Source: Nitrospira sp.
GTDB lineage: Bacteria; Nitrospirota; Nitrospiria; Nitrospirales; Nitrospiraceae
Direction: 5' to 3'
DNA length: 64,000 bases
Assembly: GCA_029194725.1 (NCBI GenBank)
Contig: JARFXQ010000003.1
Span: 1-64,000, forward strand
Notes under the pieces: model-generated
Database searches by the model: none
Told to the model about the DNA's origin: nothing
What the model saw: only the letters and a program-made list of their open reading frames with translations
In this document: piece after piece, positions 1-7,741 of the stretch
Layout: each line of letters starts with the position of its first letter
How positions within the stretch are numbered: the stretch's first letter is position 1
Position numbers and translations under genes: made by a program

Positions 1-1
1 C

Positions 2-61
2 ATCATGAAGGCCAATCTGGTGTCCCGCAGCCCGGCGGTCATGGTGCCGTCAAGTGACTAA
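2..61 (+). CDS. 3' end of an unidentified gene (partial)
   Basis: An open frame enters from the left edge and stops with TAA at 59-61, giving 19 residues that end in AVMVPSSD. The hydrophobic end before the stop resembles the last strand of universal stress proteins (which often end in a V-hydrophobic-V-P motif), but this is too short to assign. The next gene starts 80 bp downstream with its own ribosome binding site. Confidence 0.3.
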   Translation: MMKANLVSRSPAVMVPSSD

Positions 62-140
62 CCCAGGCGCCGACAAACTGTGAGGTCGTGTGGTCATGAG
101 TCGGCGGACAGAGGTGATGAGTCGGGAGAAAGGAGTGGCG

Positions 141-503
141 ATGAAGGATTTCATCCTCGGATCCATTTTGACCCTGTTCCTACTGGCGAGCAGTGCCGTC
201 TTGTACGGTCAAACTTCTGACTTACAGAGCGATCGTCTAACAAACCCCACTAGCCCGTCTGACACCAAAGGCCGTTCGAATGCCCACAATGGATCGCGTA
301 CTTTGCAAGTACCAGGCGCTCTACCTGAGTCTCATATTCCTCCACGAAGCCCGGATCTCGGCTCACCGACGTTCCCTCTGTCTCCGTCCATAGGCCCTCG
401 ATCTGGTCTGCTGGGGCCAGAATCAGGTCCTGGCCCGGCTCGATTGCGATCCGGCGATGAGTCGCAAAACATGAGAGGGCACCTCGATCGGCCTGCACGG
501 TAG
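141..503 (+). CDS. small exported proline-rich protein, unknown function
   Basis: A 120-residue product that I do not recognise. The start at 141 is preferred over upstream in-frame ATGs because AGGAG lies just before it and a signal peptide begins there (KDF then a hydrophobic stretch ILGSILTLFLLASSAVLYG). The mature part is rich in Pro, Ser, Gly and Arg and has no conserved domain I can name, so it is probably disordered and periplasmic or surface located. It lies upstream of the duplicated leader at 530 and the DUF2934 gene. Function unknown. Confidence 0.5.
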   Translation: MKDFILGSILTLFLLASSAVLYGQTSDLQSDRLTNPTSPSDTKGRSNAHNGSRTLQVPGALPESHIPPRSPDLGSPTFPLSPSIGPRSGLLGPESGPGPARLRSGDESQNMRGHLDRPAR

Positions 504-529
504 CGCGTATTGTTCTGAAGGAATGTGGA

Positions 530-601
530 ACCGGTGATGCAACACAACTCCGGTTGAAACAATCACTGAATGGACGTCAAGAATAGAAGGAGGGGTTCAT
601 G
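530..601 (+). repeat. 72-bp leader element, copy 1
   Basis: This stretch runs into the start codon of the DUF2934 gene at 599 and contains its ribosome binding site (AAGGAGGGG). It aligns without gaps to 2301-2372, with 57 of 72 bases identical by hand count. Shared blocks include ACCGGTGATG, TTGAAAC, ATCACT and CGTCAA. Conservation both upstream of and at the ribosome binding site suggests a shared 5' leader or regulatory element rather than coding similarity. Confidence 0.6.
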
Positions 602-928
602 AAGGTTAAAAATCTGATCCAGGAACGCGATGCTTGCACTGCGCCCACGGTGACCGACAGCTCGAAGGGATCAGATGATCAGCACCACCAACGTATAGCA
701 GCAGCGGCCTTCGCGTTATATGAACAGCGTGGGCGACATGATGGCCACGACTTGGACGATTGGTTGGCCGCGGAGCAACAGATCCTTCTCATTGACGTTT
801 CGAAGCCATTTGGGGTCGTTCAAGGAACGAATCGCGAGGCTCGGCTGCAGCGCGAGAATGCCAGACTCAGGAGGCTCGTAGGCGAACTGATCTTGGAGCT
901 CAAAAACGATGAGGAGGTATGGGCATGA
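599..928 (+). CDS. DUF2934 protein with coiled-coil tail
   Basis: A 109-residue soluble protein. Residues about 27-62 match the DUF2934 pattern (ALYEQRG, then HDLDDWLAAEQQ), a small domain common in stress and plasmid-borne genes of soil and nitrifying bacteria; its function is not known. Residues about 78-104 form a charged heptad-like helix (LQRENARLRRLVGEL) resembling the leucine-zipper tail of IS3-type transposase OrfA. The strong AAGGAGGGG site supports the start at 599. The stop overlaps the start of the next gene, so translation of the flavoprotein is probably coupled to it. Confidence 0.7.
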   Translation: MKVKNLIQERDACTAPTVTDSSKGSDDQHHQRIAAAAFALYEQRGRHDGHDLDDWLAAEQQILLIDVSKPFGVVQGTNREARLQRENARLRRLVGELILELKNDEEVWA

Positions 929-2274
929 CCAAGCCACGCGTAGTGATTCTGGGTGGGGGGTTCGGCGGGATGTATGCCGCCTTGGAATTCGAACGCGCAC
1001 TGGCGCGCGGCGCCGACCTCGACGTCACCCTCGTCAACCAGGACAATTTTTTCCTCTTCACCCCGATGCTGCACGAAGTCGCGGCGAGCGATCTCGATAT
1101 CACCAATATCGTCAGCCCGATCCGCAGGCTGTTGCGTCGCGTGACGTTTTTTCACGGCGAAATCGAAACCATTGATCTCGCGCACAAGCGCGTCGGCCTC
1201 TCGCATGGACACGAAACACATTGCCACTCGCTGCCCTACGACCACCTGGTGCTGGCCCTCGGCTCCACCACGAACTTCTTCAACATCCCCGGCTTGGCGG
1301 GCCGGGCGCTGACCATGAAATCGTTGGATGATGCGATTGTGCTGCGCAATCACCTCATCGCGAATCTGGAAGAGGCGGACTATGAGTGCGGGGCGTCACT
1401 CCGGGCGCCCTTACTGAATTACGTCGTGGCCGGCGGCGGCTTCGCGGGAGTCGAGACCATCGCGGCCATGAATGACTTTCTGCGGGAAGCGCTGCAGTTC
1501 TTCCCGCACCTTCAGGAGGACATGTTTCGGATCATTCTGGTCAGTGCGGGGAAGTTCATCTTGCCGGAACTGGGGGAGGAACTCGGCGCCTACGCACAGC
1601 GCAAACTCATCGAACAGAAGGTGGAAATTCATTCGAGCTGTAAAGTCACCGCCGTGACGGATCGTGATGTCACGCTCAGCGATGGGACGACGGTGCCGAC
1701 CAATACGCTGGTCTGGACCGCCGGCACCTCCCCTCACCCCCTCTTGGAGACTCTGTCGTGCCAAAAAACGAAGGGTCGGGTTCGCGTCAACGAGTACCTG
1801 GAAGTGCCCGGGTGCCCTGGCCTCTGGGCCTTCGGGGACTGTGCGCTCGTGCCCGATCTCAAGACTGGTGGATCTCACCCCCCAACGGCGCAACACGCGC
1901 TGCGGGAAGGGCGCGTGGCGGCACAGAACATCCTGGCGACCGTGCGCGGCGACCGGATGAGACCGTTCCTCTACTCGACACTCGGGCTCCTGGCTCCCAT
2001 CGGGAGACGGACCGGCGTCGCGAACATTCTCGGCGTGAACTTCTCCGGCTTCATCGCCTGGTGGCTGTGGCGGACGATCTACCTATTGAAACTGCCTCGT
2101 TTGGAAAAAAAACTGCACGTGGCCTTGAACTGGACCCTGGATGTGCTCTTCTCGAAGGATCTGGCCCACTTTCGAACGAAGCGTTCCCGGATCCCGCATG
2201 CGGTCGCCAACCAGCAGAAACCGCCTGAATCCTTCACGCCCCTCACCATCAACCGTCAGGGTCAGACTCCTTGA
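925..2274 (+). CDS. type II NADH dehydrogenase-like FAD/NAD(P) oxidoreductase
   Basis: A 449-residue flavoprotein of the NDH-2 class, which in known members passes electrons from NAD(P)H to quinone without pumping protons. It has an N-terminal FAD dinucleotide fold (ILGGGFGGMYAALEFE, about residues 8-23) and a second Rossmann motif for NAD(P)H (VVAGGGFAGVE, near residue 168). A conserved FAD-contact segment (WAFGDCA, near residue 300) and a C-terminal amphipathic segment with membrane-anchor character are also present. The start at 925 is chosen over ATG 919 because GAGGAGG at 911-917 is correctly spaced only for it. It overlaps the DUF2934 stop codon. Physiological acceptor not shown by the sequence. 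Confidence 0.85.
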   Translation: MTKPRVVILGGGFGGMYAALEFERALARGADLDVTLVNQDNFFLFTPMLHEVAASDLDITNIVSPIRRLLRRVTFFHGEIETIDLAHKRVGLSHGHETHCHSLPYDHLVLALGSTTNFFNIPGLAGRALTMKSLDDAIVLRNHLIANLEEADYECGASLRAPLLNYVVAGGGFAGVETIAAMNDFLREALQFFPHLQEDMFRIILVSAGKFILPELGEELGAYAQRKLIEQKVEIHSSCKVTAVTDRDVTLSDGTTVPTNTLVWTAGTSPHPLLETLSCQKTKGRVRVNEYLEVPGCPGLWAFGDCALVPDLKTGGSHPPTAQHALREGRVAAQNILATVRGDRMRPFLYSTLGLLAPIGRRTGVANILGVNFSGFIAWWLWRTIYLLKLPRLEKKLHVALNWTLDVLFSKDLAHFRTKRSRIPHAVANQQKPPESFTPLTINRQGQTP

Positions 2275-2300
2275 AGTTGTTCTTTGGTAAGAGATACGGG

Positions 2301-2372
2301 ACCGGTGATGGAACCTGACTCCGATTGAAACGATCACTCGATGGGCGTCAAACATACAAGGAGTGGGCCATG
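2301..2372 (+). repeat. 72-bp leader element, copy 2
   Basis: Second copy of the element at 530-601, about 79% identical with no gaps. It again ends at an ATG preceded by AAGGAG. Here it leads only into a 17-codon reading frame, and the next real gene is on the opposite strand, so this copy looks orphaned. Confidence 0.6.
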
Positions 2373-2423
2373 CGGCACCCGTTGTCACGCTTCTCGGGAT
2401 TCTTTCGCACCTATGGAAATTAA
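2370..2423 (+). CDS. 17-residue reading frame behind the duplicated leader
   Basis: ATG at 2370 follows AAGGAG at a good distance. The frame reads MRHPLSRFSGFFRTYGN and then TAA. It does not resemble the DUF2934 protein behind the first leader copy. It could be a leader peptide or a small protein, or a scar left when the original downstream gene was lost. Expression is not shown. Confidence 0.25.
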   Translation: MRHPLSRFSGFFRTYGN

Positions 2424-2459
2424 AAACAACTGAATCTTATCGAGAAAATCATCTCCCAT

Positions 2460-3515
2460 TTAGATGCCCGCCGCTTTTTGCCCCTCACCACTTCGCCCGA
2501 GAACCTCATGCATCCCTCCAGCCACCAGATGCTGAATGATGTTGTAAAAGATGATCGGAACCATGATACGAGGATACGAGGCGAGGACAAGCGAGGCCAA
2601 TACCAGCCCGGTTCCATTGTTATTCATCCCTAATCCGTACATCAGCGAGACTCGTTGGGCGTTATCGACCTTGAAGAGTCGACTCAACCCATAACCGGAA
2701 GAAAAGGCCGTGAGGCAGAGACCTATGGTGATGGCCAACGTCACCGCCAAAAAGTCATAATCGTGGTCTGCGACTGCTTGAGGGAGCGACACAGATCCAT
2801 TCGAGTAGTTCAATAGCAGTAATACAACAGAATTGATTAGCTTGATGAAGGGCATGAAAACCGTGAGCCTGACTTCTGGCGCAACAAAGCGGACGCCAAG
2901 GCCTAACAGAGAGGGCAACACGATCCAAAGACCCAGGAACGCCCCCGATCCGTACGCGGCGAGGCTGTGTATGACAGCCTCATATTCCTCCGTGGCCATT
3001 TCACCAAACACATGCAGGGCGACAGGCGTCAGTACAGGACTGAGTACAGTCGAAGCGAGGACCAATCCCAAGCTCAGCGCCAGATTGCCATTGGAGTTCT
3101 GAGCCCAGGCGGTTGAGGCCCCGGCAATCGGCATGGCGGCTACCAAAGCCAGCCCGACCAAAATGTGTTGAGTTTCCATCGGGTTGTGCCACAGCCGCAT
3201 GATCAGAGTGACCAGGTAGATATAGACCATGGGAATGATGAGATTCGCAGCGAGCCCCGCCAACAGCACTCTGATTTTCTGAGCCAACGATTTGAGATGG
3301 GAGGTTTTGACGCCCAGTCCCGCGTTGAACATCAGTGTCGCCAATAGAAGTAGGAGTAAGGAGACATGGAGCTGCTCGTGGAAGATGTGGAGATCACCAA
3401 ACGTAAGATTCCGAATCCATAGCCCGGCTGCCGGCCAGATAGCGGATATGGTGTAAGCACCGATCAGAAACCACAATAGGTGATGGTGGATGAACTGGGC
3501 CAAGGCGAGAAACAT
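2460..3515 (-). CDS. BASS-family (bile acid:sodium symporter-like) transporter
   Basis: A 351-residue inner-membrane protein with about nine to ten hydrophobic helices and the pattern of the bile acid/Na+ symporter superfamily. Features include a central helix pair with MFNAGLGV and a later conserved crossover region (YGLGMNNNGTGLVLAS, about residues 290-305) typical of the broken helices that bind sodium and substrate. Characterised bacterial members carry organic anions; the substrate here is unknown. No clear ribosome binding site precedes the assigned ATG, so the start is uncertain by a few codons. It is transcribed towards the orphan leader at 2301. Confidence 0.75.
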   Translation of the reverse strand: MFLALAQFIHHHLLWFLIGAYTISAIWPAAGLWIRNLTFGDLHIFHEQLHVSLLLLLLATLMFNAGLGVKTSHLKSLAQKIRVLLAGLAANLIIPMVYIYLVTLIMRLWHNPMETQHILVGLALVAAMPIAGASTAWAQNSNGNLALSLGLVLASTVLSPVLTPVALHVFGEMATEEYEAVIHSLAAYGSGAFLGLWIVLPSLLGLGVRFVAPEVRLTVFMPFIKLINSVVLLLLNYSNGSVSLPQAVADHDYDFLAVTLAITIGLCLTAFSSGYGLSRLFKVDNAQRVSLMYGLGMNNNGTGLVLASLVLASYPRIMVPIIFYNIIQHLVAGGMHEVLGRSGEGQKAAGI

Positions 3516-3635
3516 GACGTTTGGACTGCGTGGCGATCGTGGATCAGGTCAAAACCTACATTTCCGAAGACGGATATGCCACCACGATGCAGCGAGGCTC
3601 GGGGGCACATTCGTCCGGCGACAAACCGATCTGTA

Positions 3636-4475
3636 TCATGATGCGAGCCGCTCAATGACTTCGGCAGTCGTAGCCGCTTCGCCGAAGATGCCGCCTTCGA
3701 CGCCGATCATAGCCAATGAAGCTTTGTGTAAGTCTGGATTCCCCGAAGCGCAGGCGTCACTCACGGTGATACAGCGGTACCCGAGGTCGATTGCAGCACG
3801 CAATGTCGAGCTGACGCATACCTCTGTGGTGACGCCCGTCATGATGAGTGTTTCGATGCCTCGCTTGGTCAACACCTGTTGCAATCCCGTGTGTGTGAAA
3901 GCGCTATAGCCAGGCTTGTCGATAATGATCTCCTGCTCCTGAGGACGTAAAGTCTCCACGAAATCGTGCCCGACTTCGCCACGCACCAACAACCGACCGA
4001 GCGGACCTTTCGAGCCGATTTCCGCACCAGCCCTTCGACTCCGCTCCAGTTTGTACGGCGGACAATCGGAAAGGTCCGGCATATGGCCTTCGCGAGTATG
4101 CACGATCAGCAGTCCGACTTTTCGCCCCACTGCAACCAGCTTTTCAATTGGACGGATGGTCGCAACCAGCGGCGCGATGTTGAGTCCTGCCTGCGCCGCG
4201 TAACCCTGCGGCAGGAGAAAGTCCCGCTGCATGTCGATCACCAGCAAGGCAGTGCGAGCGGGGGTCAAAGAATCGAGAAGGCTCATTGTTGATCCGTCCA
4301 TTCCATATGATTTTCTTGGAAAGGCTTCCAAGTTACCAAACAGGGTCGCAACCCCTATACCGGCCATTACCTTGCTCACGTGAACCAAAATTTCACGCCG
4401 TGAAGGACAAGCCTTGCTCGTATTATCTCGGCCTGTGGCGACCGGGCTTGCTCTATTCAATTTCTTCGTCGCCAT
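3636..4475 (-). CDS. isochorismatase-family cysteine hydrolase, Tat-exported
   Basis: A 279-residue protein whose residues from about 75 on are a complete cysteine-hydrolase fold. The three expected catalytic residues are visible: Asp in LLVIDMQRDF, Lys in IIDKPGYSAF and Cys in GVTTEVCVSS. The family hydrolyses amides or vinyl ethers (nicotinamide, isochorismate, ureido compounds), and the substrate cannot be read off. Unusually for this mostly cytoplasmic family, the N-terminus has a twin-arginine-like motif (SRREILVHV) followed by a hydrophobic stretch, suggesting export of a folded enzyme. ATG 4475 was taken as start; an internal ATG at about 4287 would give a cytoplasmic form. Confidence 0.75.
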   Translation of the reverse strand: MATKKLNRASPVATGRDNTSKACPSRREILVHVSKVMAGIGVATLFGNLEAFPRKSYGMDGSTMSLLDSLTPARTALLVIDMQRDFLLPQGYAAQAGLNIAPLVATIRPIEKLVAVGRKVGLLIVHTREGHMPDLSDCPPYKLERSRRAGAEIGSKGPLGRLLVRGEVGHDFVETLRPQEQEIIIDKPGYSAFTHTGLQQVLTKRGIETLIMTGVTTEVCVSSTLRAAIDLGYRCITVSDACASGNPDLHKASLAMIGVEGGIFGEAATTAEVIERLAS

Positions 4476-4544
4476 GATCGGTCTCTTTCTGGCCGAATAT
4501 ATCACCCCCCCAAGGGATCATGTTCTCCTCAATCCGGCCAAGCC

Positions 4545-5069
4545 CTAATCCACATAAATGAATCCGCTGACCCGGATATCCTTGTGCTTGGTACAAAAGA
4601 ACGGATAACGAGCTCCCAGGTTTTTCTCACCGACTAACCCACGCGGCGCAACCTGAACTCTTTTCGTCTGTCCAGCCTGCACCTTGAGGTGAAGCGGCAC
4701 CGGGACGCTTCGTGCGAGCAGCCCTCCTGAGTCGGGATCCAACTTGGTCTCCGGCATTGCCTCACCTTCGGGCAAAAGCATGAAAAGTCCCCACACCGCG
4801 AATTCGTGGTCGACGTCGGTTGGATTCTGGAGGACGAACCATAAGGGTTCATCAAGATCCTCTTTTTGGTCAATGATCACGGCATTCGGGAGCCAGATTT
4901 CCGTTTCTCCCATTTCGAACGTGCCCTTCTCTTGGCCCAGTTCCTGTGCGACAAACCAGAATTCCTTGGCACGGGCCCATTCGGGTAGGCTAATTAACGC
5001 AGCGCACAGTGGAAGCGCAGGGATCAGACGCATCCAAGAGCAGAATTGCAATAGTCCCTTGCCCCTCAT
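4545..5069 (-). CDS. exported cupredoxin-like protein
   Basis: A 174-residue protein with a signal peptide (hydrophobic stretch ending ARA about residue 30). The remainder is beta-rich, with acidic and aromatic patches. The end (YPFFCTKHKDIRVSGFIYVD) resembles the Cys-His loop of cupredoxin-like or nitrous-oxide-reductase-like periplasmic copper folds, C-x2-H. However, only the Cys and one or two His are obvious, so metal binding is uncertain. The start at 5069 is set by a near-perfect GGGAGGTGG site; the longer frame upstream is not needed. It is on the same strand as the Tat-exported hydrolase and 69 bp upstream of it, so the two may be co-transcribed. Confidence 0.6.
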   Translation of the reverse strand: MRGKGLLQFCSWMRLIPALPLCAALISLPEWARAKEFWFVAQELGQEKGTFEMGETEIWLPNAVIIDQKEDLDEPLWFVLQNPTDVDHEFAVWGLFMLLPEGEAMPETKLDPDSGGLLARSVPVPLHLKVQAGQTKRVQVAPRGLVGEKNLGARYPFFCTKHKDIRVSGFIYVD

Positions 5070-5511
5070 GGCATCCACCTCCCTTCGTCGATGCGCCATG
5101 CAGACCATCTCGTGACCGCGTTCCTTTTCGTCCCCTGCTTCAGCTCCATACGAGGTGCAAATAACTCCTGGTCTCTGATCCGCTTCGAGGCTCTGATCGA
5201 CGCACCGGTATAGACATGACGTTGATCGATGCGATTGAAACGCGCCGCACCAGGCCCATACTCCCCGAAAAGCGTTGCAACGATTCGCCCGCATGGAGCG
5301 TCCGGCATTCTCACCGCACGGTCTCGTTGGCGAGATAGTGGATGCCGCAGCGATCACCCAGCGGGCCGTGAATCAGGATCGAGGGGCGGCAAGAAGGAAG
5401 ATTACAGAAGTATCAGACTCGTCGGTAGACGTTTGATTCATCGCCCATTAGTTCAATCACGCAATGGATCGACCGCTCCTCTCACCATCCGTTTCTCTCT
5501 TCCGTCAATTG
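5070..5511. other. 442-bp intergenic stretch, no gene recognised
   Basis: Short frames occur on both strands but none shows a ribosome binding site plus a recognisable domain. The right part should hold the terminator region of the CBS pair, and the left part the promoter of the cupredoxin-like gene on the minus strand. I see no repeat or structured RNA here. Confidence 0.4.
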
Positions 5512-5946
5512 TTAGGACCAATATTGCGACGCTTTCATATATCCAAATAACAAATCCCGCCGAGCCAGAATCCCCACCAGCTTGTTGTTTCGCACAACCG
5601 GAACACGAGTTAGATAGCGATCCTGGAACAGGTCGGCCACTTGGGTCAGTGTTTGATCTTCTGTCACGGTCACGGGATGGGTCGACATAATTTCCGTGGC
5701 GAGGACTTTTCGAAGATCGCGCCCGTCGAGCATCACCTGCAATAGGTCATATTCCGTGACGATCCCGACTAACGTCCCATCTTCCTCCACCACCGGAAGA
5801 CTCCCGAAGTTCCGATGGGTCATCATATGCGCAATCGTCGAGGCATCGGTGCGCGACGTGCATCTGGTGACTGCGTCCTGCATCAACTGTTCCACGGTCA
5901 GGGCCTTGGGGTCGCTGGCTTTCATGAAAAAATCAGTTTGTCTCAT
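5512..5946 (-). CDS. tandem CBS-domain protein (second of pair)
   Basis: A 144-residue protein that is essentially two CBS motifs in tandem, about residues 20-75 and 82-138. Each ends in the typical VGIVTEYDLL / VGILARRDLL helix. CBS pairs bind adenine nucleotides and act as energy sensors, usually on a partner enzyme or transporter. The start at 5946 is chosen because GAGGGA lies 5 bp upstream and it overlaps the previous gene by only 14 bp; the longer frame to 6000 would overlap far more. It is translationally coupled to its paralogue just upstream. Confidence 0.8.
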   Translation of the reverse strand: MRQTDFFMKASDPKALTVEQLMQDAVTRCTSRTDASTIAHMMTHRNFGSLPVVEEDGTLVGIVTEYDLLQVMLDGRDLRKVLATEIMSTHPVTVTEDQTLTQVADLFQDRYLTRVPVVRNNKLVGILARRDLLFGYMKASQYWS

Positions 5947-6409
5947 AAGTCCCTCGCTGTTCTCGTTTTCCTCCGGTGGCAAGATAGGTTCGCAAGACAT
6001 CGCGCCTCGCGATGATACCGATCAGTTTATCCTTGTCATTCACGACGGGAACACGAACGAGATCGCTTGCGCGCAGCACATGCACCAAGGTTCCGAGTGT
6101 CGTTTCAGGCTTGACCGAGTATGGATTGGCAGTCATGACATCCTTCGCCGTGACGGCACCGAGCCGATGACGGTCGTCGATGGCCACAAGCAAATCATGT
6201 TCGCTCACAATACCGGCCAGCTTCTTTCCATTCTCTACGACCGGCACGGCCCCGAACCCCTCGATCATCAACGAAGCAATCACATCTCCCTTCGTCCTCA
6301 GGCGGACCCATTGCACTTCTTTCTCCATAACCTGACTGACGCTCATGGAATCGAAGTCTTTGACTTTGACCACCTTGGCCTTCTTTGTGGCACGCTTTGT
6401 TTTTTTCAT
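5933..6409 (-). CDS. tandem CBS-domain protein with lysine-rich N-terminus (first of pair)
   Basis: A 158-residue paralogue of the gene downstream, with two CBS motifs (VGIVSEHDLL-like LAGIVSEHDLL and LIGIIARRDVLR). It differs in a basic lead of about 20 residues (KKTKRATKKAKVVKVK) that could bind nucleic acid or a membrane surface. AAGGAGGG stands directly before two ATGs at 6412 and 6409; the second has the better spacing. It probably heads a two-gene operon. Together with the universal stress protein and ATPase that follow on the other strand, it suggests an ATP-status-linked stress group. Confidence 0.8.
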   Translation of the reverse strand: MKKTKRATKKAKVVKVKDFDSMSVSQVMEKEVQWVRLRTKGDVIASLMIEGFGAVPVVENGKKLAGIVSEHDLLVAIDDRHRLGAVTAKDVMTANPYSVKPETTLGTLVHVLRASDLVRVPVVNDKDKLIGIIARRDVLRTYLATGGKREQRGTYETN

Positions 6410-6829
6410 CATCCCTCCTTGCCGATTGGTCCAGCACTCTCACCATCCATGCGTCATTCGTCCAACATCTGAACAACAGAGACCCGATCCTTATTCCAGC
6501 GAAGAGAGCCGATCTGCAGCTTTAACGTCCTTACTTAGTTAGCCTCGAGTCTCATTGAGCTGCTGAGACAATCTCTTCTTCCTTCAATACCAGAAAAGTA
6601 CATCCAACCCAAACCCATCCAACTGGCGCTAATCACCACAGAATGTCACCGGCCTCTGCTGCAAAACGCCGCAATACCTCCATCAATTACAGTACAGACT
6701 CCTTCGATAACTCTTTGGTAAACGAGCCATTCTTCCTTCACCTTTCCTCGCCCTCCAGGCACATCCAATGCAGTTCTAATACCCGAAATCGTTACTGCAT
6801 ATTGACCATACTCAGGAAGGAAATCCATT
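6410..6829. other. divergent promoter region between CBS pair and universal stress protein
   Basis: About 420 bp without a supported gene separates the minus-strand CBS operon from the plus-strand usp gene and must hold both promoters. A weak 60-codon minus-strand frame at 6646-6828 has no recognisable domain. I see no repeat, riboswitch or convincing terminator. Confidence 0.4.
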
Positions 6830-7741
6830 ATGCGAATTCTCTGTGCAGCCGACGGGTCGGAACATTCACAATGGGGGACTCAGGCGCTCGAGGCCCTCGC
6901 GAGTCGAGAGCCCGAACAGGTCACCTTGCTCCATGTCGTCGACAAGCCGGCCATACAGGCACTCGTCGGAAAGAATCCCGTCGGCGAGCGTCGGGTTCTG
7001 GCGGCCATGGAAAAAGCCGGCGGTATCTTGCTTCGAGATGCGGCACGATCAGCCCGGGTGGCTCTCGGTCAAGCCGCCACGGCCCCGCGCACCAGGATCC
7101 AAACTCTCTTGTCCTATGGCCCACCAGCGTACACCATCGCCAAGGAAGCCCGTCGCTTAAGAACGGATCTGATTATCACGGGATCTCGCGGTCTGAGCGA
7201 CATTCAGGGGTTCTTGCTGGGGAGCGTCTCTCGCCAGGTGGTCTCGGCGGCCGCTTGTTCTGTCCTGGTCGTGAAACAGCCCATGCCCAACCTGCATCGT
7301 GTTGCTGTCGCTGTCGATGACTCCAAACAGTCACGAAGCGCGGCCAGGTTTCTGCGATCTCATATTCTTCCAGAATCCGCGACCGTCACGATCCTGACCT
7401 CGGCTGAAAGTCCCGTCACGGACCTTGCCAAGCGGTACCTGTCCGAGTCGCAACTGGCTGAATTAACCAAACCGGTCATAGATCGAGCAACCGCGCTCGT
7501 CTACGGCCTTCGTGATGAGTTCATCAAGGAGGGCTATTCCGTCACAACACAGGTACGGATAGGCCACGTCGTCGAGACCATCGTCAAAGACGTCGAAGCC
7601 AATCGTGATGAGCTACTGGTCATCGGGTCCCGCGACTTGACCAAGAACGAGCGGCTCTACCTCGGCAGCGTTTCCGAAAGTCTGCTCAGACATGCTCCCT
7701 GTTCAGTCCTGATCGTGCGAGGTACCGGTGCCCGGCAATAG
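6830..7741 (+). CDS. universal stress protein, two UspA domains
   Basis: A 303-residue protein made of two tandem UspA folds, about residues 1-145 and 155-300. The first carries the full ATP-binding pattern (GSRG, then GSVSRQV). The second keeps the tail (GSVSESL) but has Asp for the second Gly in GSRDLT, so nucleotide binding may differ between halves. It is cytoplasmic; such proteins help cells survive starvation, oxidants and metals. AGGAAGG precedes the ATG. The last 14 bp overlap the GTG start of the P-type ATPase, so the two are translated together, which links stress signalling to ion transport. Confidence 0.88.
   Translation: MRILCAADGSEHSQWGTQALEALASREPEQVTLLHVVDKPAIQALVGKNPVGERRVLAAMEKAGGILLRDAARSARVALGQAATAPRTRIQTLLSYGPPAYTIAKEARRLRTDLIITGSRGLSDIQGFLLGSVSRQVVSAAACSVLVVKQPMPNLHRVAVAVDDSKQSRSAARFLRSHILPESATVTILTSAESPVTDLAKRYLSESQLAELTKPVIDRATALVYGLRDEFIKEGYSVTTQVRIGHVVETIVKDVEANRDELLVIGSRDLTKNERLYLGSVSESLLRHAPCSVLIVRGTGARQ

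Noticed and set aside
5226..5236. GATTGAAAC-like string resembling a CRISPR repeat end
   Set aside because: Only one copy, no spacing array, and the same bases occur by chance elsewhere (for example 2323).
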